A DNA stretch of 64,000 nt, taken from positions 1 to 64,000 of the forward strand of contig LGRX02003698.1 of NCBI GenBank assembly GCA_001247695.2, read 5' to 3'. Shown piece by piece: positions 1 to 12,287 of this stretch (the stretch's first letter is position 1; each line of letters begins with the position of its first letter). The notes below the pieces were generated by a model. The model did no database searches and was not told where the DNA came from. It saw nothing but the letters and a program-made list of their open reading frames with translations. The DNA comes from Cymbomonas tetramitiformis. Its lineage: Eukaryota; Chlorophyta; Pyramimonadophyceae; Pyramimonadales; Pyramimonadaceae. Both the position numbers and the translations under genes were made by a program.

Positions 1-562
1 CCGGAACCGACGGCAACCGTACGGGGTGACATCGCCGTCGGTTCCGTAGGCAACATACGTAGAGATGCCCGAGTGAAGCACTGAGTAAATAAATAAATAA
101 GCACCTGCATAACGTGTATATTTAGTGTTGCGCTCCCTCTGCGTGTGAGGGAGGCGCTTGCGAGTGCACATTCATGTCATGTAGCATCCGTTGCACCCTG
201 CTTGCTGTTCACTGTAAGGCTTAATAACGGTCGGATAACCGATCCCAAGATGCAGCAGGTTGCCTTGTGTTTAAAAGGCTTCAAAGGATAGAAATAGTAT
301 GTGATATATGCACTTGTTGTAGAAGTAGGCTTGAATAGGTTAATTTTCGGTATAATAACAAGATTTACGCGTTTAACGAATAACATAACCTGTGATCCAA
401 TGTGAGGTTTTAACACCCCTAGGACTTTTTGTTGTACCTAAAGCTTTTGTACATACATATATAATAACGTTAGCACTCACATATTACCAATAAGCACGCT
501 TCACACACGTTTTGGGTGCCAATACTACGCTCAAACCCTAAGTCATAAGTCAGTCACCCCCC
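1..562. other. Non-coding edge with a 12-bp hairpin
   Basis: I see no gene in this stretch. Positions 3-14 and 34-45 are perfect inverted repeats of 12 bp around a 19-nt loop, at the very left edge. The rest is AT-rich. A short phrase near 590-680 (ATCGAATTAGGT-like) recurs near 15.9 and 16.3 kb, so this flank belongs to a dispersed repeat, perhaps the 3' part of the retroelement to its right. Confidence 0.5.
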
Positions 563-1588
563 TTAGTTGTCCATGTGCTGCACACCAAATGCATTTGATT
601 GAGCCAAAATGGACTTCGCCATCGTTTCTATCAACATCGAATTAGGTAAAATATATATTAACACCACTACAATACATTGGAGATTTTTGCGGGCAATACC
701 CAAACTCCCAACTTGGTCATTTCGACCCCCTTGGGGTGCCATGTGACAGTACTTGGTGAACTCCGCGGGGCTGCCGTCGCACCTGGCCACCCTGGCTCCT
801 GTCTCCGCATCGAAGATGGTCAGACCGAGCCGGTTGACCGTTCTGATGGGGATGATGTTACAGTTGGCCCCGGTGTCTAGGAGCAGGGCCTTGTATAGCA
901 TGAGTAGTCCACCAGAGGCGACGAGGACCATCCCTTGCGCCAGCGTCTCGTTCAGGAGCTTGCACACGGGCTGGACCTGTGCCATGGCAGTGAGCTGTTC
1001 TTCCGTGAGGCCACTGAGCATCTTCCTCTTCAGTAGCTCGTAGGCTTTGGCCTCCATGGTTCCTGCATGCAGCTCGCCCTTCCCACTGAAGTCCGTCACC
1101 CCGAACCCCTCCTGGATTGTGGCTGCTGCAGCGGTGACGCGCACAGTAGCTCTCCTCTTCCTGGGTTGGTCCACCATGTCCTCCGGCATCTCGTCCAGGG
1201 GAATCTCTTCTTTATCGCTGCCATCACCAGACTCCATTCCTGGGCAGTCGTCATCTTCGTCGTCATCACCATCACCTCCGCCACTGCTCTGACAGTCCGC
1301 TGCTAAGGCTGCTGGCATGGGGAGCTGACCGGTCTCAGCTAGCTCCACCAAAGTCTCCAAACCCCTGGGGGCTGTTATCCTGCCCTCCGCTACGAGCCCA
1401 GCAGCCAGCTTACGGAAAGCCGCGCCCAGACTCTTGATCACAGAGGCCATGAGCTGCACCTTCCTCTGCATCTCGTCCGCTGCCGGCGCCATGGGCACCT
1501 GCGCATCTGCCTCGTACTCCTCGGGTGTCTTCACTGGGAACCCCCGCATGTGTTGAGTGCTACCCAGCGCTACCGCTGGTGCTGCCAC
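563..1588 (-). CDS. Retropepsin-like aspartic protease block of the same element
   Basis: This 341-residue frame has the retropepsin active-site signature LLLDTGANCNII at residues 235-246, with the catalytic Asp in DTG at 238-240. A second conserved patch follows (VNRLGL, ARCDGSPAEF). Upstream are a low-complexity acidic run (GGGDGDDDEDDD, about 103-114) and a basic patch (QPRKRR). The protease would process gag and pol. The listed first codon is a GTG, so the block is probably expressed by frameshift from gag, or not at all. The final ~35 residues look unrelated to protease and coincide with the point where homology to the element stops. Confidence 0.6.
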   Translation of the reverse strand: MAAPAVALGSTQHMRGFPVKTPEEYEADAQVPMAPAADEMQRKVQLMASVIKSLGAAFRKLAAGLVAEGRITAPRGLETLVELAETGQLPMPAALAADCQSSGGGDGDDDEDDDCPGMESGDGSDKEEIPLDEMPEDMVDQPRKRRATVRVTAAAATIQEGFGVTDFSGKGELHAGTMEAKAYELLKRKMLSGLTEEQLTAMAQVQPVCKLLNETLAQGMVLVASGGLLMLYKALLLDTGANCNIIPIRTVNRLGLTIFDAETGARVARCDGSPAEFTKYCHMAPQGGRNDQVGSLGIARKNLQCIVVVLIYILPNSMLIETMAKSILAQSNAFGVQHMDN

Positions 1589-1632
1589 GACCTCGGGCTC
1601 ACCGCCCTTGCTCAGTGCTTCGGGGAGTTCCC

Positions 1633-2877
1633 CTACGAGCCTAAGGCGTTGAGCGCATCTGAGAGCACCTCCTCACCCATCTCTTCAGCCAGTGCTGAGA
1701 GCAAGCTGGCTGGAGAGCCGGATGACACTCCTGGTCCAGTGATCTCGCGGTGGTTCACCTCGTGCGCGTCAGAGATGTACACCTCCCTTTCCGCGACGCT
1801 CGCAGTGACCGGCTCCTCGTCGGAACCCTCGTCCTCGGAGAGGACCTGTGACTCCACGCTGCCAGCACGACTAGCAGTCTTTCGGGCAGCCACCATGCCT
1901 TGATACTCAGCCTTCAGTGCGTCTGAGTTACCAGTTGGACTCTTCTGTTTGTCTGCTGGTGGCGGCTTAGCACGGCACTTGTCCTTCTCATCATTGGACA
2001 GCTGCTGCCAGTCGGTCACCAGAATGCCCCAGTCGGAGCTCTTGAAGCGATTCTTCAAGTTGTACATCCTCAAGGCGGCGTTCTTGGCATCCCACCACTT
2101 GCTGGACCCAAGCCTACTCTCGTGGTACCCCGCTGGCATCTTGGCATGTTTGTAGCCACTTCTGCACTGCTCGGGATCAGACTCATGCCAGCCTCCTCCA
2201 AAGCAGCGGAGACACTTGGGCTTGTCGTTGGTACGACTGCCCTCTGCCGGTGGAGGTGTCTTGTTGTACGCAGGCTTCTTGGCTCTCTCGGCGACGTTCA
2301 CTTCCTTCTTCATCTTTTTCGCAGGCGATGTATCCGCCTTCTTGCTGTTCTCGAGTTCTCCTGACTGTCCTTCCCCGGCTGACTCTATCTTCTTGATCGA
2401 GTTCTTGATGGCCTTGAGGTCGAGGCCACCATGCTGTCGGGCTTCCCAGGTGGAGTACTGGCAGCCACATCGCCTAGTGATCTCCTGCAGGAAGGTGAGG
2501 ATCCAGGACTCCGCATCGCTCTTGAGCTTGTCCTGCACCTCGATGATGGCCTCCAGGTCCTTCCAGGTCACCCGGTTGGGTGGCGGGAACTGAGCCCTCA
2601 GCTGTTCTTTCACACGCGTCTGGAAGATCTTGATGCGGAGGTTCTCGACGCAGTCCTCAATGAAGGTACGCAGAGCCTCGTCGCTCAGCACCTTCCCGGT
2701 GTTGAGCTGCATTTCCCTGCGTTGACACATCTTCATATACGTTAGACCATTTTGCCCCAGTTCTTGGGGCTTCTGGGTCAACAGATCAACTTTTCCCTGT
2801 GTTCCCTTCATCATGAATTTCCTGTCAAGCGCAGCAATGAAGCCCCTGAGGGCGTATAAATACTGCGTGTTGCCCAT
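1633..2877 (-). CDS. Retrotransposon gag body with zinc-knuckle-like motif
   Basis: This 414-residue open frame holds the capsid-like part of a Ty3-type gag. Residues 1-130 are helical and rich in charged and aromatic residues (RREMQLNTGKVLSDEA, NRVTWKDLEAIIEVQDKL). A lysine-rich linker follows at about 175-220, then a cysteine/histidine cluster with C222, C225, H231 and C238, which resembles but does not match the CCHC knuckle. The C-terminus is acidic. Gag would assemble particles and bind the element RNA. It lies between frame-shifted gag N-terminal sequence on its right and the protease block on its left, so it is probably no longer made as one protein. Confidence 0.6.
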   Translation of the reverse strand: MGNTQYLYALRGFIAALDRKFMMKGTQGKVDLLTQKPQELGQNGLTYMKMCQRREMQLNTGKVLSDEALRTFIEDCVENLRIKIFQTRVKEQLRAQFPPPNRVTWKDLEAIIEVQDKLKSDAESWILTFLQEITRRCGCQYSTWEARQHGGLDLKAIKNSIKKIESAGEGQSGELENSKKADTSPAKKMKKEVNVAERAKKPAYNKTPPPAEGSRTNDKPKCLRCFGGGWHESDPEQCRSGYKHAKMPAGYHESRLGSSKWWDAKNAALRMYNLKNRFKSSDWGILVTDWQQLSNDEKDKCRAKPPPADKQKSPTGNSDALKAEYQGMVAARKTASRAGSVESQVLSEDEGSDEEPVTASVAEREVYISDAHEVNHREITGPGVSSGSPASLLSALAEEMGEEVLSDALNALGS

Positions 2878-3659
2878 AGGTGCCGTCTTGACCCGTCAAC
2901 CCTTTTAGCGAAGTTCCGTTAGTCAGATACTCATCGGAAACCTCTCCTTGGGCGTCTTGGGCCGTTGCTGGTCTCGCTATCACCCACGTAGCACCAGCAT
3001 TCATTTCATTAAAGGGGGGCCTAGCGCATGGGATAGAACCCTCGAGTGAGCCATGTGAGCTGGTGTCCTTGAGGACTCTATCCATGTTTCGAAGCCACTA
3101 TACCCCCGCTTTCATAGTTCTCACGCCACCAGCTGAGGCTTTGTGAGTTTTCGCCAGCTAGACATGCGGGGATGATGTCCCACAATGTCTCAAAGTCAGG
3201 TGGTGTCTCTCTCAGGGCTTTCTTTTGCGCCTCAGTGAGATTAGCGTTCGCCACAGACCTGAGTTTCTTCCTGATGCTGGCGTTGTGCTGGCGGACGAAG
3301 TTCTCGCACATGAGGGCGAATTCCCTCAGGAACTTAGGCCGGTCTTCCTCCTTGGTGCCCGTGTATATGGGCAGAGTTCCAAGGGCAAGGCGAGTGGAGT
3401 CACTGTACTCCATCTCCTCCTCAAATATCACTAAAGGCTCCGGGGCTCGGACCTCAGGCTGAACTGGGGCTTGGCCCTCAGGCTGACCTCCGGTTGTTGC
3501 TTCCTCTTCTTCCAGCTCTGTAAAGTGCTGGCTCACCCGCACCGCTCTCTGGGTACGTCTTTCCGCTCTTTGCTGCTTCTGGCGATCAGTATTCGACTCC
3601 GTTGCTATTTTCCCGGCAGTGAGAAGGTCCCAATGTGAAAGCCCCTTTCACTCTACACT

Positions 3660-4310
3660 TCCAAGCTTACCAGTACGGATATCCGTCCCTGGTATCACCT
3701 TTCAGTGCTTCGCTCTAAGGGACAAACACTGCAAGGAGGTACTCGCTCATAAATTAAGTGTTGAGTCTTGCGGGTAATTCGCTCCCTGTTCTTCTCCACT
3801 CCTTCCAGATAGCCAGCACAGTTGCTTTCACTTTCAGTGTCCCTGGTCAGTGCTGTGCTTCAGCAGGATGCCATCTCCCAGAATAAGCCAGAATGCCGCA
3901 ATGACCGCTGCTGTGATAATAACCACTGACAATCCCGTTTCGCTCTACGCCTTCAGGCGTACCAGTACGGATAAATCCGTCCCTGGCTTTACCGTCCGGT
4001 GCTTCGCTCCAGCAGGCTGCCATATCCCAGAATACTCCAGAATGACATTCTCAACGCTGTCACCATATCGAATAATGAGCCTCCGGTTCCGTTCTACGCC
4101 TTCAGGCGTACCAGTACGGATAAATCCGTCCCTGGCTTTACCATCCAGTGCTTCGCATCACCGGGATAGCCCAGGATACGCTCATAATCGCTGTTGCTGT
4201 GTCTTGCCAGGCTGCTGAACCTCGAGTGTCACAACAGTCTGCTTCCCTCAACCTCTTCCAAGCTTACCAGTACGGATAAATCCGTCCCTGGCTTCACCCT
4301 TTGGAAGCCT
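3660..4310. repeat. Four copies of a 25-bp hairpin in the retroelement leader
   Basis: The imperfect palindrome CCAGTACGGATAAATCCGT followed by CCCTGG occurs at about 3669, 3961, 4110 and 4266. In two copies (3938-4020 and 4090-4165) the surrounding ~70 bp, including TACGCCTTCAGGCG before it and CAGTGCTTCGC after it, is also repeated. The first and last copies share a different left flank, CCAAGCTTACCAG. The array sits just upstream of the reverse-strand gag, where an LTR or RNA leader would be. Confidence 0.7.
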
Positions 4311-4399
4311 CGTTCTTCAGGACTGCAGTTTCGCTCTCAGAATTACAGACGACATGTCTGTAATAAGGCACATTTTTGTTTTGAAAAAGACTGAAGATT

Positions 4400-7300
4400 A
4401 CAGTTCTGACACTATCACGCAATCGCAAGTACAACAAATGTACAACTTCACAAGGAAAAGAATGTCATATATCATGAATCTTTATATCATAACACTGCTG
4501 TTTTCGCGGTCTGAGCGAGCACTTCCTATTTTCGGACCCACTGTTGCGAAGGCAAAACAAAAATGAGCGTCTGCCTCACCCTGCTACGCCGCCCTACTTA
4601 TTCTCGCTATCTCCAAACAAGTGTAACACCCAGCCGTATTTCCGTATCTCGTCACTGTCATAACTACTCGCGCGTATCGTACTGCGCGTGTCATACGTTC
4701 GTCACAGAGACTGCTGTCGCAAGTGTCACAACCCGGCTAAGGTACACGATAAGCCGTGGTTTGTGACAGGTTGGCATACACATGCGTATACCAACAGTGC
4801 AACATAGATTGATTTGCAGAGGATTAAAAAGTAAGAGCTTATCTGTAAACCATCGTGTAGTTCTGTTGATCGATTCGATGGCGATCTGTCCGCGCCTAAC
4901 CGACCATGGGCTTGTACCCCATGGAACCGGGGGTTTATCCAGCAATACACCTATATCACACTGCAACATGCATATCACATATACATGCTAGATCTTGCAA
5001 GTATAGGCTATATTGAAATCCAAATGGTATAAGGTGCCAGTCTTGGTCATTAAGACAGGGATTAGCTCAGTTATCCCTGACGGAGGATTTGGGATGGAAT
5101 AATTGTTCTCCTGTTTATCAAGATGGAATACACACCGGAGCCACTTGTGAAAATATACCATTCAACTCATCATCCATCATGATGAGAAGTGCAGGATTAC
5201 AACAGTATACTAACTATATTGATATGCATCATACTTGCTATATGCTGTCCAGTGGTATACAGACTAACTTGTATGATTAATCACTATCAATTTGCTTAAG
5301 TGTACTAAATCAGTAAGTACCTGCACAATACACAAGTCACTGACATTACTATTCATGCTGACATTACACTGAGTCAGTAAGTGTATATGATCAAGTATAA
5401 ATCAACATCACATGTATGATGCATAGATACCATCCAACAAACACATGTGCGTGTTGGATGTCAGTGATGGCGATAGATAAGGGAACAGGATCAATCCACA
5501 TGCTGAAGGGCTGGATGGAGAATATCTCCAGGCCCGAAGGCAGTATACAGTGTTCACAAAACAGTTGGTCACTGCTGAACACTGTCCATGCCCCTTTCAC
5601 TCTATCGCTGGAGCAGCACCATCATCTACTATGCATTTGACAGTTGATTCAAAACCTGATCACTTCAAAGCATATTTCAATAAATCACACAGATCAGAAC
5701 TCATCTTGACAGTGATGTAGCTGATATAGGTATTTAAACATACACTGCTCTAATTGTTCAAGCATTGTTCTGGTTTACTTAGAAACTGAAGATATCATTT
5801 TGATACTCTTCCCGTGCACCGCCACATGCCTAAGTAGATGATAATTATATGATTACTATGAGCATTTGCTCAAGTTACTTAGTATCTGGATGACACTACC
5901 ATCCAGAGTATTGTCATGGATCCGAAGAGATAAAGAAGACCTCCAGCATACCCATTCGTGGGTAGGCAACGTGATCAACAGCCAAGGACAGGCGACCGAA
6001 CCGAGGAGTGATCTCGCCGGAAGCTATTAGCTAAGGTTATCTAAGGAATTGACAACCCTGAGTAAGTAATAAATCAACTGACAAGTTATCACTTAAGTGA
6101 CTGCAAGTCACTATTGATAAATCTACATATAAGTACCGTATTAGGGTTTGGTCTGTTTATCATGGGTTTCAATCGGCAAAACCCCAAATGATGGCCATGC
6201 ACATATCTTCACAGAACACCATAAAAAAATATCAATTTCAATTTCATGGGTGCGAGTGAGATATATTACAGAGTTGTGACAGATGTATACATTATGGTAT
6301 ACACTGGGGCTTACATATATATATATGCCGCGATAAGCCAAAAGTGACAGAAATAGGTGAAAATCTCACACGTTAGATTTCAAAATGAAAATTTGAGTCC
6401 AATTTTTTTCGCGGATCCAAATTTTCACCTATTAAGGTATATGGGGGAAATACCTGAGCACTTCACATCTCGTGTAACTCCCTAAAAATCGTGTGCAAAA
6501 ACTTAGGGTGTAACATACACCTCAGGGATCACATGATTAACAGTGACATGCTGAATGCAGTTTTGCTTCTTTCCTTCAGAAAAACATGCATACTGCTCAA
6601 TTTATATATAATAGGTGTTACTGATATCATGAAACACCCTAATATCACTGTAGATGATTAGGGTCATGGTAACGCGTAACACCCTGAAATGCCACGAAAT
6701 ACTAGTGAACAACACTGTATTTGGCATAATGGTCATGCTGAAATCAGCACATGCATGACTGATATTTCGGGCAACAACCCAAGAACTGCGTATAACTGCT
6801 TCCTATAAGGATTGCATGCTACCTAATGAAGTATTTAGGCACTTAACAACTGCCTGGTAATTCACTCTTCCTCGAAGGGGGAAGTAAAGTGAAATGTTGA
6901 TGAGATATACGCACATATCCGAGAAGTTATTTATAACTTATATAGATTCAGGATTAATATGTGATGATACCGATATGGTGATTTCTGATGGATTGCTTTT
7001 GATAAGACCACTGCATCCACAAGTAACGTTGAAATCTGTACAACGTTAAACCCACCGTCACTAATAAAGTGTAAAATCGGATGGGAAACTACATCCCAAT
7101 GACTATAAGCTGACTTGCTCAGCATTTACATTTTCGAGTAAGGGCGGAATGCTTAACTATATATATAACACATAACTTGATACCATGCTTAATTGCACAT
7201 CATTGGATCAGAAGATGATAGTTATATAATATATATATATCCCGCCTGATTCAGTTTGGCACTATAGCCATACATAAGAGTGGGAAGGACAGGTGCATCG

Positions 7301-9130
7301 CTGCAGGACTGGTTGATATAATCCCAGTACGGAAGGCAGGATGTGGCACCCGAATAACAGCTGATAACTGTTGGGTGACCACCATGCAAAACCTTCCAGG
7401 CGTAACTCCTTCGTCCTCGGATGTAGGTGACCTGTTCATACGATATGTTGACATCACATAAAAGCATTCTGAGGAATCCCCTGTATATTCATATGCGTTG
7501 TCATCACTGTAAATGACATGGGGTTCGAATCGTCGCAACAGCTGCTGAGATTATTCCTCCGGCTGGATTGCAATCATTCACAATCCCTGTACATTCCGGT
7601 GACAAATGTTTGCACTGGACTGATCACCAAATTTGGTATAATCTGTGATATATAAATAATCAGAAAAAGCGTTGCAATCAGTACAACGCTGTCTAAACTC
7701 ACAATACGAGTAATAAATTTCCTCAGATGTAATGGTATAAGGGCAATATGACCCGTGCCGATGACGTGGACACATTCCATACAACCCCCGGTACGAGCGG
7801 ACAAGGTTGGTTGCCACGACACCACATCGTCATCTGAAATCAGTAAATCATTCAGAGAGAAGGTGTTGACATCAGTACAACACCATTATACATATAGTCA
7901 TGAAGAGTTTAAAGAAGACACAGTTCCTCCGGTATTGACAACATGGTACACATATTACCATGCTCTCCGATTATATATTTGATATCCCACAGCATACGAT
8001 GATAATAATAGCAAACCACTTCGCCGCTGGGGGGTAGTGTTGTATTTTGTACAGCACATACATGGGCACTATGTGACCCACGCAGATGACGTGAATTCGG
8101 GCTGCATCCCAAGAACTGCGATGCACCTTAGGTGCAATGGGCTGCATCCCGAGAACTGCTATCCAGCTTCTTCCTAAGCTACCACGTCATCACATCTGAG
8201 GTCGGACCTCTGTTGTATTTAAACGGCGCCTGACAACCGCCTAGCAATTTTCACTTCCTTGAGGGGGGAAGGTGACACGCTAAAAAAATACAACTAAAAA
8301 CCAAATAACTAATAAAGACAAATAATAAAACAAGTAAGTTGCATCATCGTTGATTGTTTTGGTAATCGTGACTATATATAGTCAAACCATGCAGAGCTCC
8401 ATGAAGTTGACACACATATGTATCGAAAATTTCCAAGGTCATCAGCCATGACGTACATATGAGCTTGATTTTGAAGACCTAGACATTTGTATACATCTGG
8501 TCTAGCATGTATCCAGACTAGAATTGTATATTGATTCGGTGCAAGCACTATAGCCTCTGCCACCGATGATCACGGAAAAAGGGCAACCATTCTTGATATT
8601 TCATACATATCATCTGATTGGATCATTAAAGGTGTCAAGAGTACTCAATGCAATATGCAGGCTACGGCCTGAGTACAACACCTAGATAGGTCAAAGCCAC
8701 CGAGCTGACCAATGCAGCATAAATGCTAGCTGCCTTTGAAGGCTACATAACAAGTCTATTGTCCTTATGTCTTGAAATGTATCCGTGTAGTGGCATCTCT
8801 TTGAGGTAGTCATGCATGTTGAATAAGCCACACCGGTCATCTTATCTTCATTGGTCATTACATATCTGATCATACCGCCATTGAACAATGCCTATTCTGT
8901 GAAATTATTATATCACGAGGCATTTCGGTAGTGCACATAAAAAAAATATACAGTGCATATTTGTTTCTACTCTTTATAGAGACACTCTGCTCTCATTCGC
9001 CAGTTCTTTCAGCTTAGCAGAGATCATCTGATCAGCTCTTCATCCGACCTTCTAAGGTTGAGTTGTTTGTCAGATGTATTGATTTATCGGACACCACATC
9101 TCAGAGGTCTATCCATCATGAAAGACAGAG
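4400..9130. other. AT-rich non-coding region with retroelement debris
   Basis: I find no supportable gene here; the open frames are short and lack recognisable domains. Three diverged copies of a non-coding block can be made out: a 22-bp motif of the type GGGCTGCATCCCAAGAACTG (6769, 8099, 8139) followed 70-130 bp later by ATTTAG..CTGACAAC-like text and a purine-rich run (AAGGGGGAAG at ~6876, GAGGGGGGAAGG at ~8261). Purine tracts in this position resemble polypurine tracts next to a 3' LTR. Confidence 0.45.
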
Positions 9131-9133
9131 TCC

Positions 9134-9418
9134 GTGCAGTCATGGCTATTCAGCCTCCGATATAGCTATCATAGCTATCCAGCCTATGGCCCAACTGTTG
9201 GCAAGCAGCCTCTACGCCGCATGGCTAAAGATGGCAAGTCTAACCTTCGATCATTCTTGGGCATAGTCGGCCAATTCAGGAGATTTATCCCGAAATTCTC
9301 AAAAATCGCCGAGCCACTCATGCATTCCATGTGTTATATGAAAACAGCCAACATATCGCCCTATGACCCTAAAAAGGGAGTCATCTCCTTCAGCAAGGGG
9401 ACGTGGGTTATGCTGTAA
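9134..9418 (+). pseudogene. Fragment of Ty3-type reverse transcriptase
   Basis: The open frame contains LRSFLGIVGQFRRFIPKF followed by SKIAEPL, which is the conserved hallmark at the end of the reverse transcriptase domain of Ty3-like elements (family pattern LRSFLGL..YYRRFI..FS.IA.PL). Only about 70 residues around this hallmark are recognisable. The YxDD catalytic region that should precede it by ~100 residues is not visible, and no RNase H follows. It is therefore an isolated, decayed piece. It is on the plus strand, opposite to the gag fragment at 0.5-3.5 kb, so it comes from a different insertion. Confidence 0.75.
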
Positions 9419-9419
9419 A

Positions 9420-11840
9420 ATTGACCAGTCTGATCATCATAAAGGTGACAGATTTGAGAAAATCGATTGAAACTTGTATTGAAAATTACTATTCCTTAAG
9501 ATAAGGTATTGCACCTAAGGGAATAAAGGTTTCATCATCTGAAATAGGAATGGCGTTTTTCATTGACTCTAGTTCCTGAATCCAGAATCACATAGAAAAT
9601 ATATTCTATCCTGTGCATATAGAAAGTACATTAGATTCAGATTCTGAGCATACAAGTGGACTTGAATGCACTCGGGTTTGTACTGAGTTGCAATTGTCCA
9701 AAGTTTTATTCTGAAATCACTACTTATTTGTGGAATAGCATACAATGGTATAAACCATCCACATATAGATTGACATCATACTTGTGGTTTCATATCATTT
9801 TGGCACATAAGACACGCATGCTTCATTGAGGAATTATGACTCTTTGAAAGCTCATTCTGGAATGTTTAGAAATTTGTCGCCTCGTCCATTAGGCCACGAA
9901 GTCTTGGGAAAAGCCATGGCGGGACTCGAACCCGCAATCTGCAGATGGTTTCCAAGCGCAGTTCATTCTCATTCTGGAAAGTTACAGAAACTTTAAATTA
10001 GTGGCAAATAGTCATCAACAAGTCACAATTCTGTCGGCATTGAAATGACACATTCATCATTCATACTTCTTTACCATGACAAGTCTCTGAATAGTGTATG
10101 CCCAAAAATAAAATGGGCACCATTGAGATAAGTGATCATGTACTGAAGAAGATTCATATATACACATATCACTAGGCGATGCCATGCATGTTCTAGTCAC
10201 AATGAAATGACATACCAGCCATTCATCAAGGACGGAAATACAGCTCGTAGTAAGTTGTTGTCATTACATACATTAAATCTGTGAGCCTTTTACGACAGTA
10301 GAGAAATGATATTCATATTCTTTATTGACTCTCCATTAGCTTCGATACTAAAGTTAGCTTCGGCACCATCACTCGTTTCGTTGTTCATTATGACAATCAT
10401 TGTCCAGAAACATTGTCTAAGTTGGGCATACTATTGTGACCCTAAAACAGCAATGTATGTGGGCTGCAACCCAAAAACTGCATATTGAATCATAGTGAAA
10501 TGACATTGGCATTTCACAACATCTGGCATTCACCACATTCAAAAGCGTCAGGCATGTTGCCGGAACGACGTTGAGAGAATCGGTGTTCATATTGACATTG
10601 TTACCTCGAAAGCACTTGATTCGATGAGTAATCTCAGTCTGATTTTCTATCACATGACATAATAATTGAATGGCATTCTCCATCACCATCTGATTGGTTT
10701 GATGCACCTCTTTTTAAAAGGGGGAGGAAGGAGTATAGATTCATTCATTCTTCATACAGCTGCCAAAAATTGATTTACATCATTATGATTTTACTTGGAA
10801 GATTGAATAGAGAAATCAGATTATGAAAAGTTCCAGCATCTGTGTATGACAGTCATAAAGTTTGATGACACGGTACATCATTCCGATTGAAGCATCAAAT
10901 GAAGTCTTTATTTGACTTACTGACACATGAAATTTATTATGAAGAAATCATATATGCATATTTCTCCAGCTCTACTCATATTATATAAAGGGCACTGGCA
11001 TTGGAGAACGATGGTTTTTTGAAATGTGAATAAGCTATATTGTAAGCTTAAGACCATTCCTTTGACGTCAACAGCCTGAGATGCTGATTGTTGGATTTCA
11101 AGAGCTGAAAGATTCGTTGAATCAGCCTTGGTAACATGTGTTTTGATTGATGAATTGTTAATCCATGGTTTCCCCCCAAATCTAGAGAAGCTGGCGTACA
11201 AGTTGTTGCCAGTGTCTGAAGGGAAGCATCTAAGCCAAAGGATTGCCAGTTGTGCCAATCAGGCATCAAATTCTATAACAGCAGAGCCGAGTGAGTAAGA
11301 TCCGCCGCTCTAGCTATTTGCCGTCATTTCTTCCAGGTTCATGACAAGAGACAATTCACCAAAGTCATACACCAATGCATAAGTCACATGTATGCTTGCA
11401 CAGTTTGTATCCGAATGCAACCCCATCGAGGTTAAGCATCTAGACAGCAACTCTGGCCAACAAAAAGCCTTCCTGTCTTCGGATATCTTAAACATTCTCA
11501 TTTCCAGCTCCATTGTGGTCAAGGAAGCAGCATGCCTGTGCCTCGCCGGGACGCTGCTCCTCAAAGCCGCACACTTGAGGCGAGCCTTACGAGACAGTGA
11601 CTTTTGGCCTGTGGGCGTCAACCCCTGATCAAATCCTGAACACTTGTTAAGACATGGATAAATTTATCATGGTGCGACTTAAGTGGGATTATAAGTTCCA
11701 CATAATCATATTCTCTACGTATGCCGAAGGCATAACTGCCGCATATGGTCACGATAGGTCGTAGCTTCTATAACATTGTGGCTTCTGAGTCAATAAGCTG
11801 ATAGCCGATGACTTTGGCCAATGATTGCCGACCAAATGAT
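9420..11840. other. AT-rich non-coding region
   Basis: Apart from the tRNA-derived insertion, no gene is supported. One more copy of the 22-bp motif lies at 10461-10482 and a purine run (AAAAGGGGGAGGAAGG) at about 10717-10732. Open frames between 10.9 and 11.6 kb have no domain I recognise. Confidence 0.4.
9851..9994 (-). mobile_element. tRNA-derived insertion between direct repeats
   Basis: Positions 9851-9875 and 9968-9994 are near-identical direct repeats (CTCATTCTGGAA, then a gapped match GTT.AGAAA). They bracket about 92 bp that on the minus strand read as tRNA parts. A perfect T-arm lies at 9919-9935 (stem GCGGG/CCCGC, loop TTCGAGT), then GCCATGGC and a TTTT tract, then the start of a second tRNA with an A-box-like D-arm (GTGGCCTAATGG) and a loop TTTCTAA that would hold an arginine UCU anticodon. 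The order is 3' half, then 5' half. The acceptor strands do not pair with each other, so it is not a functional permuted tRNA. A tRNA-derived retroposon with target duplication is the best reading. Confidence 0.55.
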
Positions 11841-11845
11841 AACCA

Positions 11846-11926
11846 GGGCTACATCCCAAGAACTGCAGGGCTGCATCCCAAAAACTGCAGGGCTGCATCC
11901 CAAGAACTGCAGGGTTACATCCCTAA
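11846..11926 (+). repeat. 22-bp tandem repeat, ~3.5 copies
   Basis: The unit GGGCTGCATCCCAAGAACTG plus CA is repeated at 11846, 11868 and 11890, then decays at 11912. Single or paired dispersed copies of the same unit are at 6769, 8099, 8139, 10461 and 12558. The spread of one 22-bp unit over 6 kb marks a low-copy family tied to the retroelement debris here. Confidence 0.75.
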
Positions 11927-12287
11927 CATTTTTACCCTGCATCAAATTGATATGACAGGAGCGGGAATTGATCCTTCCTTGCTGAGGTGTAGTGAGCCTT
12001 GTACCAAATCATACCCTTGCACAGATACGCATACATGCGGGTACCATATATGTGGATAAATAAAAACTGCTATGCTGCCTTTGCCAGACCGTGGTTTGTC
12101 ATTCGGATCTTATGGCCAGATTCCGCAGCTACCGGAATACTGAGGTAGACGGAGTTGTGATCCTGAGTTATGATTGACATACATAACTAAACGAATTCAC
12201 ATTAGTACGTTGTCGAATCCACCCTATGAAATGTTCGTCAGTGCGCGCGTACCGGACCGAAAAAGGAGTTTGGCAGTCGAGTGAGGA

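Larger units (their letters stand above)
563..3542 (-). pseudogene. Ty3-like retroelement gag-protease region, frameshifted
   Basis: This is the reverse-strand remnant of an LTR retrotransposon: gag, then an aspartic protease, with no reverse transcriptase or integrase following. Reading leftwards, the coding potential passes through four blocks in changing frames: 3542-3078 (start of gag, with PIYTGTKEEDRPKFLREF typical of the gag N-terminal region), 3085-2825, 2877-1633 (gag body and zinc knuckle), and 1588-563 (protease). Each junction changes frame, so at least three frameshifts or undetected introns separate them. Polymerase would be expected left of 563 but the sequence there is non-coding, so the element is truncated or was a gag-pro derivative. 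A pseudogene is the simplest reading. Confidence 0.75.

Noticed and set aside
9851..9994. Functional circularly permuted tRNA
   Set aside because: The 5' acceptor strand (GACTTCG) is not complementary to the 3' strand after the T-arm (CATGGCT), and the anticodon halves do not pair.
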